Source: an uncultured Clostridia bacterium (lineage in GTDB: Bacteria; Bacillota; Clostridia; TANB77; CAG-508). Taken from it: a stretch of DNA of 38,829 bases. The position numbers were made by a program, and so were the translations under genes. The stretch covers positions 1 to 38,829 of the forward strand of contig CANQTX010000019.1 of assembly GCA_947626885.1 (NCBI GenBank), given 5' to 3'. This document shows, piece by piece, positions 1 to 7,648 of the stretch. The notes beneath the pieces are model-generated. The model was not told the origin of the DNA. It worked only from the letters and a program-made list of their open reading frames with translations, and ran no database searches. How positions within the stretch are numbered: position 1 is the stretch's first letter; every line of letters begins with the position of its first letter.

Positions 1-970
1 TCATGTTGACTGCCCAGGACATGCTGACTATGTAAAAAACATGATTACAGGTGCAGCACAAATGGATGGTGCAATATTAGTTGTTTCTGCAGCTGATGGA
101 CCAATGCCTCAAACAAGAGAGCATATCTTACTTGCAAGACAAGTTGGTGTTAAGTATATCGTTGTTTACCTAAATAAATGCGATATGGTTGATGATCCAG
201 AATTATTAGAATTAGTTGAAATGGAAGTAAGAGATTTATTAACAAAATATGATTTTCCAGGAGATGATATTCCAATTATCAAAGGATCATCATTAAAAGT
301 ATTAGAGAGTTCATCTACAGATCCAAATGATCCTGTATATGCTCCAATGAAAGAATTAATGGATGCTGTTGATACCTATATTCCAACTCCAGATAGACCA
401 ACAGACCAACCATTCCTAATGCCAGTAGAAGACGTATTCACTATTACTGGTCGTGGTACTGTTGCAACTGGTAGAGTAGAAAGAGGCGTTGTTAAAATAC
501 AAGATGAAGTTGAAATTGTTGGATTATCAACTGAAAAGAGAAAAACTGTTGTTACAGGTGTTGAAATGTTTAGAAAATTATTAGACCAAGCAGAAGCAGG
601 AGATAACATTGGTGTTCTTTTAAGAGGTGTTGATAGAAAAGATATCGAAAGAGGTCAAGTTATTTCTAAACCAGGAACAATTCATCCTCATACTAAATTT
701 AAAGCAGAAGTTTATGTATTAACAAAAGAAGAAGGTGGAAGACATACACCATTCTTTAATGGATACAGACCACAATTTTATTTTAGAACAACAGATGTTA
801 CAGGTGTTATTGATTTACCAGCAGGTGTTGAAATGGTTATGCCAGGTGATAATGTTTCTATGACAATTGAATTAATTACACCAATTGCTATAGAAAAAGG
901 ATTAAGATTTGCTATCCGTGAAGGTGGTAGAACAGTAGGATCTGGTGTAGTATCTGATATTATTGAATAA
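1..970 (+). CDS. tuf: Elongation factor Tu, 5'-truncated by window edge
   Basis: EF-Tu delivers aminoacyl-tRNA to the ribosome as a GTP complex in the cytoplasm. The open frame runs from base 2 without a start, so the N-terminal ~75 residues (P-loop, switch I) lie outside the window. Visible motifs are G3 DCPGHADY at the very start, G4 NKCD, and a G5-like GSSLK where most EF-Tu proteins have GSALK. Domains 2 and 3 follow ([32 protein letters not shown] at the C-terminus). About 322 residues remain of the usual ~395. The ATG at 41 is an internal methionine (KNMITGAAQ), not the start. A rho-independent terminator follows directly, so tuf ends its transcript and plsX has its own promoter. Identification is certain. 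Confidence 0.98.
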   Translation, partial: HVDCPGHADYVKNMITGAAQMDGAILVVSAADGPMPQTREHILLARQVGVKYIVVYLNKCDMVDDPELLELVEMEVRDLLTKYDFPGDDIPIIKGSSLKVLESSSTDPNDPVYAPMKELMDAVDTYIPTPDRPTDQPFLMPVEDVFTITGRGTVATGRVERGVVKIQDEVEIVGLSTEKRKTVVTGVEMFRKLLDQAEAGDNIGVLLRGVDRKDIERGQVISKPGTIHPHTKFKAEVYVLTKEEGGRHTPFFNGYRPQFYFRTTDVTGVIDLPAGVEMVMPGDNVSMTIELITPIAIEKGLRFAIREGGRTVGSGVVSDIIE

Positions 971-998
971 AATAACAATTTGATAAATAGTAAAAAAT

Positions 999-1034
999 AA
1001 GGCTTTCAAGAATTTCTTGAGAGCTTTATTTTTT
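999..1034 (+). terminator. Rho-independent terminator of tuf
   Basis: Arms at 999-1011 and 1015-1027 pair (AAGGCTTTCAAGA with TCTTGAGAGCTTT, including G-U pairs) around a 3-nt loop and run into a T-rich tract (ATTTTTTT). It lies 28 bases after the tuf stop. Confidence 0.85.
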
Positions 1035-1068
1035 GTAGGATAATATTTACTTTTATCTTGGATAAACC

Positions 1069-1098
1069 TTGACAATATCCTAATAATATCCATATAAT
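1069..1098 (+). promoter_or_regulatory. Sigma-A promoter of plsX
   Basis: TTGACA at 1069-1074 and TATAAT at 1093-1098 are perfect hexamers separated by 18 bp. The start site would be near 1105, leaving a leader of about 130 nt before plsX. The 14-bp dyad at 1124-1137 would lie about 20 bases downstream of the start site. Confidence 0.7.
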
Positions 1099-1123
1099 AA
1101 AAAAGTAAAAGATAATTCTTTTA

Positions 1124-1137
1124 TGACTAGTTGGTCA
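1124..1137. promoter_or_regulatory. Candidate operator dyad upstream of plsX
   Basis: TGACTAGTTGGTCA is an imperfect 14-bp palindrome (TGAC...GTCA ends) just downstream of the plsX promoter, where a bound repressor would block elongation. Its shape is typical of TetR-family sites. It does not clearly match the FapR consensus, the usual regulator of plsX in Bacillus. The regulator is not in the window. Confidence 0.35.
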
Positions 1138-1233
1138 AATTATAAAAAAACTATTGATTTTTTTATATAAAGTGATTAAAATAGTAATGTCTAATAACAA
1201 GAATAATATAAATAGTCTAAGGGGGATAAAAAC

Positions 1234-2253
1234 TTGAAAATATTATTAGATGCTATGGGTGGTGATTATGCTCCAGATGCAGTAATTAAAGGAGCTGTAA
1301 GAGCCTCAAAAGAAATAGAAGCAGAAATTATATTAATAGGAAACGAAGAAATGATTAATCATAAGGTAAAAGAATTTTATGGAAAAGATACATTATCTGA
1401 ATTAACAAATAAAATAACCATTAAGCATACTACTGAGCAAGTTGAAATGGAAGATATTCCTACACATGCTATAAAAACAAAAAAAGATTCATCAATGGTA
1501 GTAGGATTTAATATGCTAAAACAAAATGAAGGAGATGTTTTTATTTCAGCAGGAAACTCAGGTGCACTTTTAACAGGGGCTACTTTGTTGTTAGGAAGAA
1601 TTAAAGGAATTGATAGGCCAGCCATTGCACCTATATTACCTGCTTATAAAAGACGTTTTTTATTGATGGATGCAGGTGCAAATACAAATTGTAAACCAAT
1701 GAATTTAGTACAATTTGCACAAATGGCAACAATTTACCTAAAAAATACATTAGGAATTGAAAAACCCAAAGTAGGATTATTAAATATAGGAACAGAAGAA
1801 ACCAAAGGAAATGATTTAGTAAAAGAAACATATCTATTATTAAAAGAACAGGGAGAAAAATACGGTATTAATTTTATAGGAAATATAGAAGGAAGAGATG
1901 CTTTTTCAGGCGAAGTTGACATTGTTTTAACAGATGGGTTTACAGGAAATGTATTTTTAAAGACTACAGAAGGTGTTGGAAAAATGGTAAAAGCAAATTT
2001 ATTAGATGGTTTTAAAAAAAATATATTGACGCTTTTAAGTGCATTGCCAGCGTTACCTGTTATTAAACAATTTGCTAAAACGATGGACTATAAAATTTAT
2101 GGAGGTGCGTTGTTCTTAGGAGTAAAAAAACCAGTGGTAAAAGCACATGGTAGCAGTGATGCATCCTTATTCTATTATACATTAAAACAAGCAGAAGCAT
2201 TTGTAAAAAGTGGTGCTGTTGAAAAGATGAAAGAAGAATTTGAAAAAAAGTGA
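1234..2253 (+). CDS. plsX: Phosphate acyltransferase PlsX
   Basis: PlsX converts acyl-ACP and phosphate to acyl-phosphate, the donor used by PlsY in the first step of phospholipid synthesis; it is a peripheral membrane enzyme. The N-terminus KILLDAMGGDYAPDAVIKGA and the internal GNSGALLTGATLLLGRIKGIDRPA and LTDGFTGNV segments are family hallmarks, and 339 residues is the normal length. The start is TTG at 1234, set by AAGGGGG eight bases upstream; the first ATG (codon 8) lies inside the conserved DAMGGD motif. acpP follows 79 bp downstream, the common plsX-acpP pairing, but fabD, fabG and rpmF, often neighbours elsewhere, are absent here. A promoter and a dyad operator candidate lie upstream. 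Confidence 0.97.
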   Translation: MKILLDAMGGDYAPDAVIKGAVRASKEIEAEIILIGNEEMINHKVKEFYGKDTLSELTNKITIKHTTEQVEMEDIPTHAIKTKKDSSMVVGFNMLKQNEGDVFISAGNSGALLTGATLLLGRIKGIDRPAIAPILPAYKRRFLLMDAGANTNCKPMNLVQFAQMATIYLKNTLGIEKPKVGLLNIGTEETKGNDLVKETYLLLKEQGEKYGINFIGNIEGRDAFSGEVDIVLTDGFTGNVFLKTTEGVGKMVKANLLDGFKKNILTLLSALPALPVIKQFAKTMDYKIYGGALFLGVKKPVVKAHGSSDASLFYYTLKQAEAFVKSGAVEKMKEEFEKK

Positions 2254-2332
2254 ATAAATACTTGACAATTTTACGAACATATAATAAAACTAATTTATAA
2301 AATTTAGGAATAAGAAAAGGGAGGTGTAACAT

Positions 2333-2572
2333 ATGAGTACAGAGGAAGTTTTTGAGAAAGTAAAAGCAATTATTGTAGAACAATTAGGGGTTGCTGAAGC
2401 TTCAGTAACAATGGATTCATCTTTTATTGATGATTTAGGAGCGGATTCATTAGATATTGTTGAATTAATTATGGCTTTAGAAGAAGAATTTGATATAGAA
2501 ATTCCAGATGCTGATGCGGAAAAAGTAGTTACAGTTGGAGATGTAGTAGAATATATCAAAGAAAATGTATAA
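2333..2572 (+). CDS. acpP: Acyl carrier protein
   Basis: This small acidic carrier holds growing acyl chains on a 4'-phosphopantetheine arm during fatty acid synthesis. At 79 residues it has the normal length, and the phosphopantetheine attachment serine is Ser39 in the DSL motif ([13 protein letters not shown]). The start ATG has a strong GGGAGGTG site. It follows plsX and is closed by its own terminator. A TTGACA lies at 2262 and a TATAAT at 2280, but only 12 bp apart, so a separate promoter is doubtful and co-transcription with plsX is likely. Confidence 0.97.
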   Translation: MSTEEVFEKVKAIIVEQLGVAEASVTMDSSFIDDLGADSLDIVELIMALEEEFDIEIPDADAEKVVTVGDVVEYIKENV

Positions 2573-2588
2573 TCAAAAGAAAAAATTT

Positions 2589-2613
2589 GAAAGGTTTTAA
2601 ACCTTTCTTTTTT
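2589..2613 (+). terminator. Terminator after acpP
   Basis: GAAAGGTTT pairs with AAACCTTTC (2589-2607), followed by CTTTTTT. It sits 17 bases after the acpP stop. Confidence 0.75.
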
Positions 2614-2665
2614 ATATCATAAAAAGTAAATGTTAGTAGATTTTATTAGACCTATCAAATTATCA

Positions 2666-2712
2666 AGTATCTGAGAGAAACTAAGAAATTTTTAGTTTGG
2701 ATACTGTTTTTT
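2666..2712 (+). terminator. Second terminator-like hairpin between acpP and rnc
   Basis: AGTATC (2666-2671) pairs with GATACT (2700-2705), and inside it AAACTAA pairs with TTAGTTT; GTTTTTT follows. It lies upstream of the rnc promoter at 2766, so it would back up the acpP terminator rather than attenuate rnc. Confidence 0.5.
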
Positions 2713-2765
2713 ATATCAATCTATCTAGTTTTAAGTTTTTATCTTAAGTTTTTTTTATGAATCAC

Positions 2766-2794
2766 TTGTAAAATACTAAAAAAACGTATACAAT
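2766..2794 (+). promoter_or_regulatory. Sigma-A promoter of rnc
   Basis: TTGTAA and TACAAT are separated by 17 bp, with a predicted start near 2801, about 20 bases before the rnc start codon. Confidence 0.55.
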
Positions 2795-2821
2795 ATAACT
2801 ATTATAAAGAGGTGAAGAACA

Positions 2822-3493
2822 ATGGAACAACTAGAGAAATTTGAGAAACAGATTGGCTATACGTTTCATAACAAATTATTATTAAAAACGGCTTTAACTC
2901 ATACATCGTATGCTTATGAAAATAAAGTAAAAAGTAATGAGAGATTAGAATTTCTTGGTGATAGTATTTTAGAGTTTATTAGTAGCCAATATTTATTTGA
3001 AAATTATGATAACTTGGCTGAAGGAGAGATGACTAAAGTTAGGGCTTATGCGGTTTGTGAAGATAGTCTATATACAATTGCTACAAAGCATAATTTTAGT
3101 GATTTCTTATATTTAGGGAAAAGTGAAAAAGCAATGAAAACAAATAAAAAGGCTATTTTAGCAGATAGTGTGGAAGCTGTGATTGCTGCTATTTATTTAG
3201 ATTCTAATATAGAAGAAGTGCGAAAATTTATTTTAAATAATATTAAAGAACAAGTAAAATTTGCTAGTAAAAATGTAGGATTAAAAGATTATAAAACTGT
3301 ATTACAAGAAAAACTACAAGCAAATGGTGAAGTCATGATACAATATACCATTATAGATGAAAAAGGACCAGATCATAATAAAACTTTTACAGCAGAAGTT
3401 GCTTGTGATGGACGAGTACTAGCTTCAGGCACTGGCAGAAGTAAAAAAAGTGCAGAAATGGAGGCTGCTAGAAAGGCAATTGATACATTATAA
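2822..3493 (+). CDS. rnc: Ribonuclease III
   Basis: RNase III cleaves double-stranded RNA, for example in rRNA precursor processing, in the cytoplasm as a homodimer. The signature ERLEFLGDSILEF is at residues 40-52, the second metal-binding stretch is near LADSVEAVIAAIYLD, and a double-stranded RNA-binding domain forms the C-terminus (KTVLQEKLQANGEV ... GRSKKSAEMEAARKA). 223 residues is a normal length. The start ATG has AGAGGTGA seven bases upstream. In most Clostridia, rnc is followed by a radical-SAM gene and then smc; the radical-SAM gene is present 15 bp downstream, but smc and ftsY are missing here. Confidence 0.97.
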   Translation: MEQLEKFEKQIGYTFHNKLLLKTALTHTSYAYENKVKSNERLEFLGDSILEFISSQYLFENYDNLAEGEMTKVRAYAVCEDSLYTIATKHNFSDFLYLGKSEKAMKTNKKAILADSVEAVIAAIYLDSNIEEVRKFILNNIKEQVKFASKNVGLKDYKTVLQEKLQANGEVMIQYTIIDEKGPDHNKTFTAEVACDGRVLASGTGRSKKSAEMEAARKAIDTL

Positions 3494-3508
3494 TATAGGA
3501 GGTGTGGC

Positions 3509-4597
3509 ATGAAAAAACAATATATCATTCCCATATTTGTACCACATTTAGGATGTCCTAATGCGTGTACATTTTGTAACCAAAGAAAAATTAGTGGACA
3601 AACAAAGCCCATAACAGAAAATGATGTAAGAGATATAATTGAAGATTATTTAAAGCATTTTAAAGAAAAAAACTCCTATAAAGAAGTTGCTTTTTTTGGT
3701 GGAAGTTTTACTGGTATTGATGTAGAATTGCAAGAGAAATTATTAGCAGTTGCCTATGAGTATGTAAAAGATAAAAAAATAGATGGTATTCGTATCTCAA
3801 CTAGACCAGATTATATCGATAAAACTATATTGAAGAGACTAAAAAAATATAAAGTAAAAACAATAGAATTAGGGGTACAATCTACTAATGATTATATATT
3901 GCAAAGATGTAAAAGGGGACATACCTATAAAGACATTGTAAAGGCATCTAAAATGATAAAATGGCATGGCTTTACGTTGGGGCATCAAATGATGGTAGGG
4001 CTTCCAGAAAGTACGGAGTTAGATGAAATAAATACAGCGAGAGAATTAATAAAATTAAAACCCAAAATGATGAGAATCTATCCGGTGCTGGTTATAAAAG
4101 ATACAGAATTAGAAAAAGAATATAAAGAGGGAAAATATGAGCCATTAACATTAAATCAAGCAGTAGAAAGATGTAAAGAACTTTGTTACATATTAGGCAA
4201 GAAAAAAATTAAAATTATTAGAATTGGGCTTCAAAATACAGATACAATAGCTTCACCAGATGTTATAGGAAGTGAAGTAGTGGCAGGTCCATATCATGAA
4301 ACTTTTAGGCAATTGGTAGAATCTTCTATTTATTATGATACAATTGTTGATAAAATTAAACAATTTAATACAAAAGTAAAAGAAGTAACCATAACAGTTA
4401 ATCCACAAAATGTTAATAATGTAGTAGGGTACAAACGAGAGAATATTACAAAGTTAAAAGAAATGTATGATGTTGATGTTATTGTAAAACAAGATATTAA
4501 GTGTACGCCAGAGAAAATAGAAGTAACCATTTCTAAAAATTATCCAGACTTTATAGATGATGTTGATGATAAAACACTAGTAGGAATGAAAAAATAG
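3509..4597 (+). CDS. Radical-SAM protein, clostridial Elp3-like short form
   Basis: The N-terminus carries a radical-SAM cluster motif, CxxxCxxC with cysteines at 16, 20 and 23 (GCPNACTFC), followed by AFFGGSFTGI, typical of the Elp3/HemN-like branch. The protein is 362 residues, so it lacks the C-terminal acetyltransferase domain of true Elp3. Such short forms are found next to rnc and smc in many Clostridia and are often annotated as elongator protein 3; their substrate is not established to my knowledge. The start ATG follows AGGAGGTG, 15 bp after rnc, so the two are probably co-transcribed. A hairpin with a T-tract follows its stop. The family call is firm; the function is unknown. Confidence 0.85.
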   Translation: MKKQYIIPIFVPHLGCPNACTFCNQRKISGQTKPITENDVRDIIEDYLKHFKEKNSYKEVAFFGGSFTGIDVELQEKLLAVAYEYVKDKKIDGIRISTRPDYIDKTILKRLKKYKVKTIELGVQSTNDYILQRCKRGHTYKDIVKASKMIKWHGFTLGHQMMVGLPESTELDEINTARELIKLKPKMMRIYPVLVIKDTELEKEYKEGKYEPLTLNQAVERCKELCYILGKKKIKIIRIGLQNTDTIASPDVIGSEVVAGPYHETFRQLVESSIYYDTIVDKIKQFNTKVKEVTITVNPQNVNNVVGYKRENITKLKEMYDVDVIVKQDIKCTPEKIEVTISKNYPDFIDDVDDKTLVGMKK

Positions 4598-4610
4598 TAT
4601 AAAAATATGG

Positions 4611-4642
4611 AAAACACCTATACTAAATGTATAGGTGTTTTT
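4611..4642 (+). terminator. Terminator overlapping the YitT ribosome binding site
   Basis: AACACCTATAC pairs with GTATAGGTGTT around the loop TAAAT, followed by a TTTTT tract. The AGGTG in the 3' arm (4633-4637) is also the best ribosome binding site for the ATG at 4643. Confidence 0.75.
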
Positions 4643-5482
4643 ATGAAATTTAAGGAAATGATATATCACACAATATATATTTTAGTAGGATGTGCATTAG
4701 CTGCTTTTGGTACGTCTTGTTTTTTATTACCAAATCAGTTATCGAGTGGTGGTTTTGCTGGAATAGCAACAATTATTTATTATTTTTGTCATTTTCCTAT
4801 GGGAACAACTATTATGCTATTGAATATTCCTTTTTTTATATTAGGATATTTTAAATTAGGGAAAAATTTTATGGGAAAAACTGTAATAGCAACGATTCTA
4901 TATTCGGTATGGATTGATATGTTCGAAAAAATGAATACATTTACAGATGATAGATTTTTGGCAAGTATTTACGGAGGAATTGCAGTTGGAATGGGATTGG
5001 CTATTGTTTTTAAAGCAAATGCTTCTACAGGTGGTTCTGATTTAATTGCACATATTGCACAAAATTATAATAATCAAATGAGAATCAGTAATATTCTAGT
5101 AATTTTAGATATGATTATTATTGGAATGAATCTAATTGCTTTTAGAGAAATTGAAATAGGTTTATATTCTGCTATTGTGATTTATTTAAGTGGAAAAATG
5201 ATTGACTTGGTTTTTGAAGGAATTAATTTTAGCAAAATGATTTATATTATTTCTGATAGATTTGAAGAAATATTAGAAAAAATCAATTTAGAAAGTAATA
5301 AAGGTGCTACTGCTTTATATGGAAGAGGTAGTTATACGAAATCAGATAAGATGATTATTTTATGTGTAACTAAAAGAAGAGATATTATGAAAGTGAAAAA
5401 TATTGCTACTCAAATAGATGATCATGCTTTTATTATTATTACGGATGCAAGAGAAGTATATGGGTTAGGGTTTAAACATTAA
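4643..5482 (+). CDS. YitT-family integral membrane protein (DUF161 + DUF2179)
   Basis: This is a membrane protein of the YitT family, common in several copies in Firmicutes and of no proven biochemical function. The first ~185 residues contain several hydrophobic spans with the family motifs SSGGFAGIATI and TGGSDLIA; the C-terminal soluble DUF2179 domain contains KGATALYGRGSY and TDAREVYGLGF. The frame is open from an ATG at 4607, but that ATG has no ribosome binding site and lies in the upstream terminator arm. ATG at 4643 has AGGTG five bases upstream and starts directly before the first membrane segment, giving 279 residues. Confidence 0.85.
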   Translation: MKFKEMIYHTIYILVGCALAAFGTSCFLLPNQLSSGGFAGIATIIYYFCHFPMGTTIMLLNIPFFILGYFKLGKNFMGKTVIATILYSVWIDMFEKMNTFTDDRFLASIYGGIAVGMGLAIVFKANASTGGSDLIAHIAQNYNNQMRISNILVILDMIIIGMNLIAFREIEIGLYSAIVIYLSGKMIDLVFEGINFSKMIYIISDRFEEILEKINLESNKGATALYGRGSYTKSDKMIILCVTKRRDIMKVKNIATQIDDHAFIIITDAREVYGLGFKH

Positions 5483-5492
5483 AAAATGCAAC

Positions 5493-5711
5493 TTATAGTT
5501 TAGGATGGGGCATAAAGCAATCGGTATCTCCTATGATGTAGTCAATACTAGTTTGATATTTGGTTGCTAGTTTTTCTAGTATGTGAATAGGAATTTTTCT
5601 TTTTCCAGATTCATAAAGTATGTATGAGGAAACAGAAATATTTAAATCATGTGCTATTGCTTGTTGTGTTATGTTGAATTGTTCTCTTAATAATTTTATT
5701 CTTTTATACAT
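5493..5711 (-). CDS. Small XRE-family helix-turn-helix regulator
   Basis: A 72-residue protein that is almost entirely one Cro/C1-type helix-turn-helix domain (KRIKLLREQFNITQQAIAHDL ... YILYESGKRKIP ... YIIGDTD). The start at 5711 has AAGGAG seven bases upstream; the ORF is open for six more codons upstream, but those codons include the binding site. A promoter with TTGTCA-17-TATAAT lies upstream on the minus strand. It is a paralogue of the next gene (shared YETGKR/YESGKR and TSIDYIxG). Such stand-alone HTH proteins usually repress their own promoter; the target here is inferred. Confidence 0.85.
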   Translation of the reverse strand: MYKRIKLLREQFNITQQAIAHDLNISVSSYILYESGKRKIPIHILEKLATKYQTSIDYIIGDTDCFMPHPKL

Positions 5712-5739
5712 AAAAAAACTCCTTAACAAATATATTAAA

Positions 5740-5768
5740 ATTATATATTGTTAAAGTGTTTTTGACAA
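5740..5768 (-). promoter_or_regulatory. Promoter of the first XRE gene
   Basis: On the minus strand, TTGTCA (5768-5763) and TATAAT (5745-5740) are spaced 17 bp. TTAACAA/TTGTTAA-type half-sites around the -10 region (5724-5755) form a loose dyad that could be the autoregulatory operator. Confidence 0.6.
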
Positions 5769-5812
5769 TACAGTATTTTTAAATTTAAAAACAAAAAGAA
5801 TAGGATATAAAC

Positions 5813-6028
5813 TTATGGATATCTTTCCATTACATCTGTGCAACCTACAATATAATCGATGCTTGTGTGATAAAACTTTGCAAGAATGCTTAGTAAATCT
5901 ACGGGAATATCCCTTTTTCCAGTTTCGTATAAACTATATTGAGGTCTACTAATTTTGAGTAATTTCGCAATAGATTCTTGAGATAAATCATGATCTTCTC
6001 TTAAATCTTTTAAACGTTTTAAATACAT
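5813..6028 (-). CDS. Small XRE-family helix-turn-helix regulator
   Basis: A 71-residue single-domain Cro/C1-type DNA-binding protein (MYLKRLKDLREDHDLSQESIAKLL ... YSLYETGKRDIP ... YIVGCTDV). The ATG at 6028 has GGTGA a few bases upstream; the longer frame starting at TTG would include that site. It is divergent from a strong plus-strand promoter whose -35 and spacer are covered by two 16-bp palindromes, so it probably binds there and represses both directions (inference). It is tandem with, and similar to, the XRE gene just downstream. Confidence 0.85.
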   Translation of the reverse strand: MYLKRLKDLREDHDLSQESIAKLLKISRPQYSLYETGKRDIPVDLLSILAKFYHTSIDYIVGCTDVMERYP

Positions 6029-6064
6029 GATATTCACCAATCCTTTTCATAAAAATTTTATCAT

Positions 6065-6104
6065 GTATTCAAATAAATACCTTGACTTGTATTCATTTAA
6101 ATAC
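6065..6104. promoter_or_regulatory. Paired 16-bp operator-like palindromes
   Basis: GTATTCAAATAAATAC (6065-6080) and GTATTCATTTAAATAC (6089-6104) share the dyad GTATTY-N4-RAATAC. The first abuts the -35 hexamer and the second exactly fills the 17-bp spacer of the promoter at 6082-6110. They lie immediately upstream of the XRE gene that reads leftward from 6028. Confidence 0.6.
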
Positions 6105-6110
6105 TATAAT
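6082..6110 (+). promoter_or_regulatory. Sigma-A promoter under XRE operator control
   Basis: TTGACT at 6082-6087 and TATAAT at 6105-6110 have 17-bp spacing, giving a predicted start near 6117 on the plus strand. Confidence 0.7.
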
Positions 6111-6116
6111 ATATAT

Positions 6117-6188
6117 AGCAACTATATCTAATAAATCTTTTAGTTATAGTTCTCTCAACGAAAGCTACCATGATAGGTAGCTTTTTTA
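6117..6188 (+). ncRNA. Putative ~70-nt structured small RNA
   Basis: From the predicted start of the promoter at 6082-6110, the transcript would fold into hairpin 1 (AACTATA/TATAGTT enclosing CTAA/TTAG, 6120-6151) and hairpin 2 (AAGCTACC/GGTAGCTT, 6162-6183) followed by six Ts, a typical terminator. No ribosome binding site or full reading frame lies inside it. Alternatively it is the leader of the gene at 6332, with hairpin 2 acting as an attenuator. The rest of the gap, 6189-6331, holds only the weak small ORF listed next. Confidence 0.4.
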
Positions 6189-6325
6189 TTATTTACATTT
6201 TTCCATTGATTATTTCAGATAAATGTAATAGAATAGAAATATACCAATACAAACATAAATTATCGCAAGTAGAAAATGATAAGAAGGAAAGTATTACGGA
6301 TGAAGAGGAAATGTGTATAATATAA
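6170..6325 (+). CDS. Doubtful 51-codon small membrane ORF
   Basis: An ATG in the loop of the terminator-like hairpin opens a 51-codon frame. It has a hydrophobic start (GSFFIIYIFPLIIS) and a charged tail ending before the next gene. It has no ribosome binding site, and its start codon lies in the loop of a strong hairpin, so it may be chance. Its protein-like composition and position at the front of the transcript are the only support. Confidence 0.2.
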   Translation: MIGSFFIIYIFPLIISDKCNRIEIYQYKHKLSQVENDKKESITDEEEMCII

Positions 6326-6331
6326 AAAGGC

Positions 6332-7588
6332 ATGCTTGTTAAGTACATGGTAGAAAGGATATTAAATAAGAAAATGAGAAATTTTTTTGAAGAAATGATG
6401 CATGGCATTGTAAAAATTTTAATTATAGGTATTTTAGGAATGATGCTATATTTCTTTATAGATGTTTTTGAAATTATAGATATTCCAGATCAATATAGTA
6501 TAGTTGATTATGTTTATGCAAAAATACAACCATGGTTTGAACAGAAAGAAACGCAAATAGCTTATCAAGCAGAGGCAGCTTTTGATAAGGAAAATACAGA
6601 CACAACCGTAGTTATTTTAGATGAGGATACCAAAAAAGAACAGGAAGATACCCATCTTTTAATAGAAAATATTTTTTCAGGCAATCGCAATAAGTCATAT
6701 CAAAAAGATCAAAGTGTTAGCATGGATCACTTAGAAGGGGTATATTATGATCAATTAGGTGAATATGCCCAATTAATGTATGCACAGTTGTATGCTCATA
6801 AAGAAGATTTAAAAAGTGGCGTATATAATATTGAGTTTGATACAACATTTAATGATTTATTACATACCAATGATGGTTCAGATGTATTAAATCAATCATT
6901 TCAATTAGCAGTTAATGCTTTAACATTTGATCATCCAGAGATTTTTTATATTGATGTGACCAAGTTATATTTATTAACAGAATTAACAACAACTGCTTTC
7001 TCAAAAACCTACCGAGTTTCTATAGGTACAAAAGATGGATCAAGTTATTTGCTAGATGATTTTTCTACAGAAGAAGATATAAATCTTGCAATATCTCACG
7101 TAGAAGAAGTAAGAGCATTAATAAAATCTAGTGCTATAGGTAATGATGTAGAAAAAATAAAAACCATTCATGATACATTAGTAAATCATATAACCTATTT
7201 TAATGAAAATAATATTCCAAGTATTTATAATATATATGGCGCTTTGGTCAACCAAAAATCCGTATGTGAAGGGTATGCTAAATCTTTTAAATATATATTA
7301 GATGATTTAGGGATTCCTTGTGTTATTGTTTGTGGTATTGCCACAAATAGTTCTGGAAAAACAGAGAGTCATGCTTGGAATTATGTACAGCTGAATGGAA
7401 AATGGTATGCGGTTGATGTTACCTGGGACGATCCTGTTATTGTGGGTAATGGTAAATTAACGGATAAAATGATGCATGAATATTTTTTATTAGGTTCAAG
7501 TCATTTTTTTACAGACCACACAGAAGATGGTAATATTGTTGATAATTCTAATTTTGTATATCCTATACTAAATGCAGAAGATTATTGA
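6332..7588 (+). CDS. Membrane-anchored transglutaminase-like protease-fold protein
   Basis: One transmembrane helix near residues 22-45 (IVKILIIGILGMMLYFFIDVF) is followed by a long extracytoplasmic part and a C-terminal transglutaminase-like (papain-like) domain. The catalytic triad is visible: Cys in KSVCEGYA, His in ESHAWNYV and Asp in AVDVTWDDP. Members of this superfamily act as proteases, amidases or cross-linkers; the substrate cannot be told. The N-terminus is uncertain: ATGs at 6332, 6347 and 6374 are in frame, and AAAGGA at 6353-6358 would best serve 6374, though with long spacing. It is 418 residues from 6332. Confidence 0.75.
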   Translation: MLVKYMVERILNKKMRNFFEEMMHGIVKILIIGILGMMLYFFIDVFEIIDIPDQYSIVDYVYAKIQPWFEQKETQIAYQAEAAFDKENTDTTVVILDEDTKKEQEDTHLLIENIFSGNRNKSYQKDQSVSMDHLEGVYYDQLGEYAQLMYAQLYAHKEDLKSGVYNIEFDTTFNDLLHTNDGSDVLNQSFQLAVNALTFDHPEIFYIDVTKLYLLTELTTTAFSKTYRVSIGTKDGSSYLLDDFSTEEDINLAISHVEEVRALIKSSAIGNDVEKIKTIHDTLVNHITYFNENNIPSIYNIYGALVNQKSVCEGYAKSFKYILDDLGIPCVIVCGIATNSSGKTESHAWNYVQLNGKWYAVDVTWDDPVIVGNGKLTDKMMHEYFLLGSSHFFTDHTEDGNIVDNSNFVYPILNAEDY

Positions 7589-7648
7589 TAAAAATACTGC
7601 TATGTAATGAAAAAGTTTTCATTCAAGTAATAATTTTAGAGAGGTAAG

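Noticed and set aside
41..970. Complete gene starting at ATG 41.
   Set aside because: The frame is open to base 2 and the upstream residues [13 protein letters not shown] are conserved EF-Tu; the gene is cut by the window edge.
2262..2285. Separate acpP promoter (TTGACA with TATAAT).
   Set aside because: Only 12 bp separate the hexamers, too short for sigma-A; not listed as a promoter.
6170..6325. Small membrane ORF after the XRE operators as a confident gene.
   Set aside because: It lacks a ribosome binding site and its ATG is in the loop of a terminator-like hairpin; kept only as a low-confidence feature.
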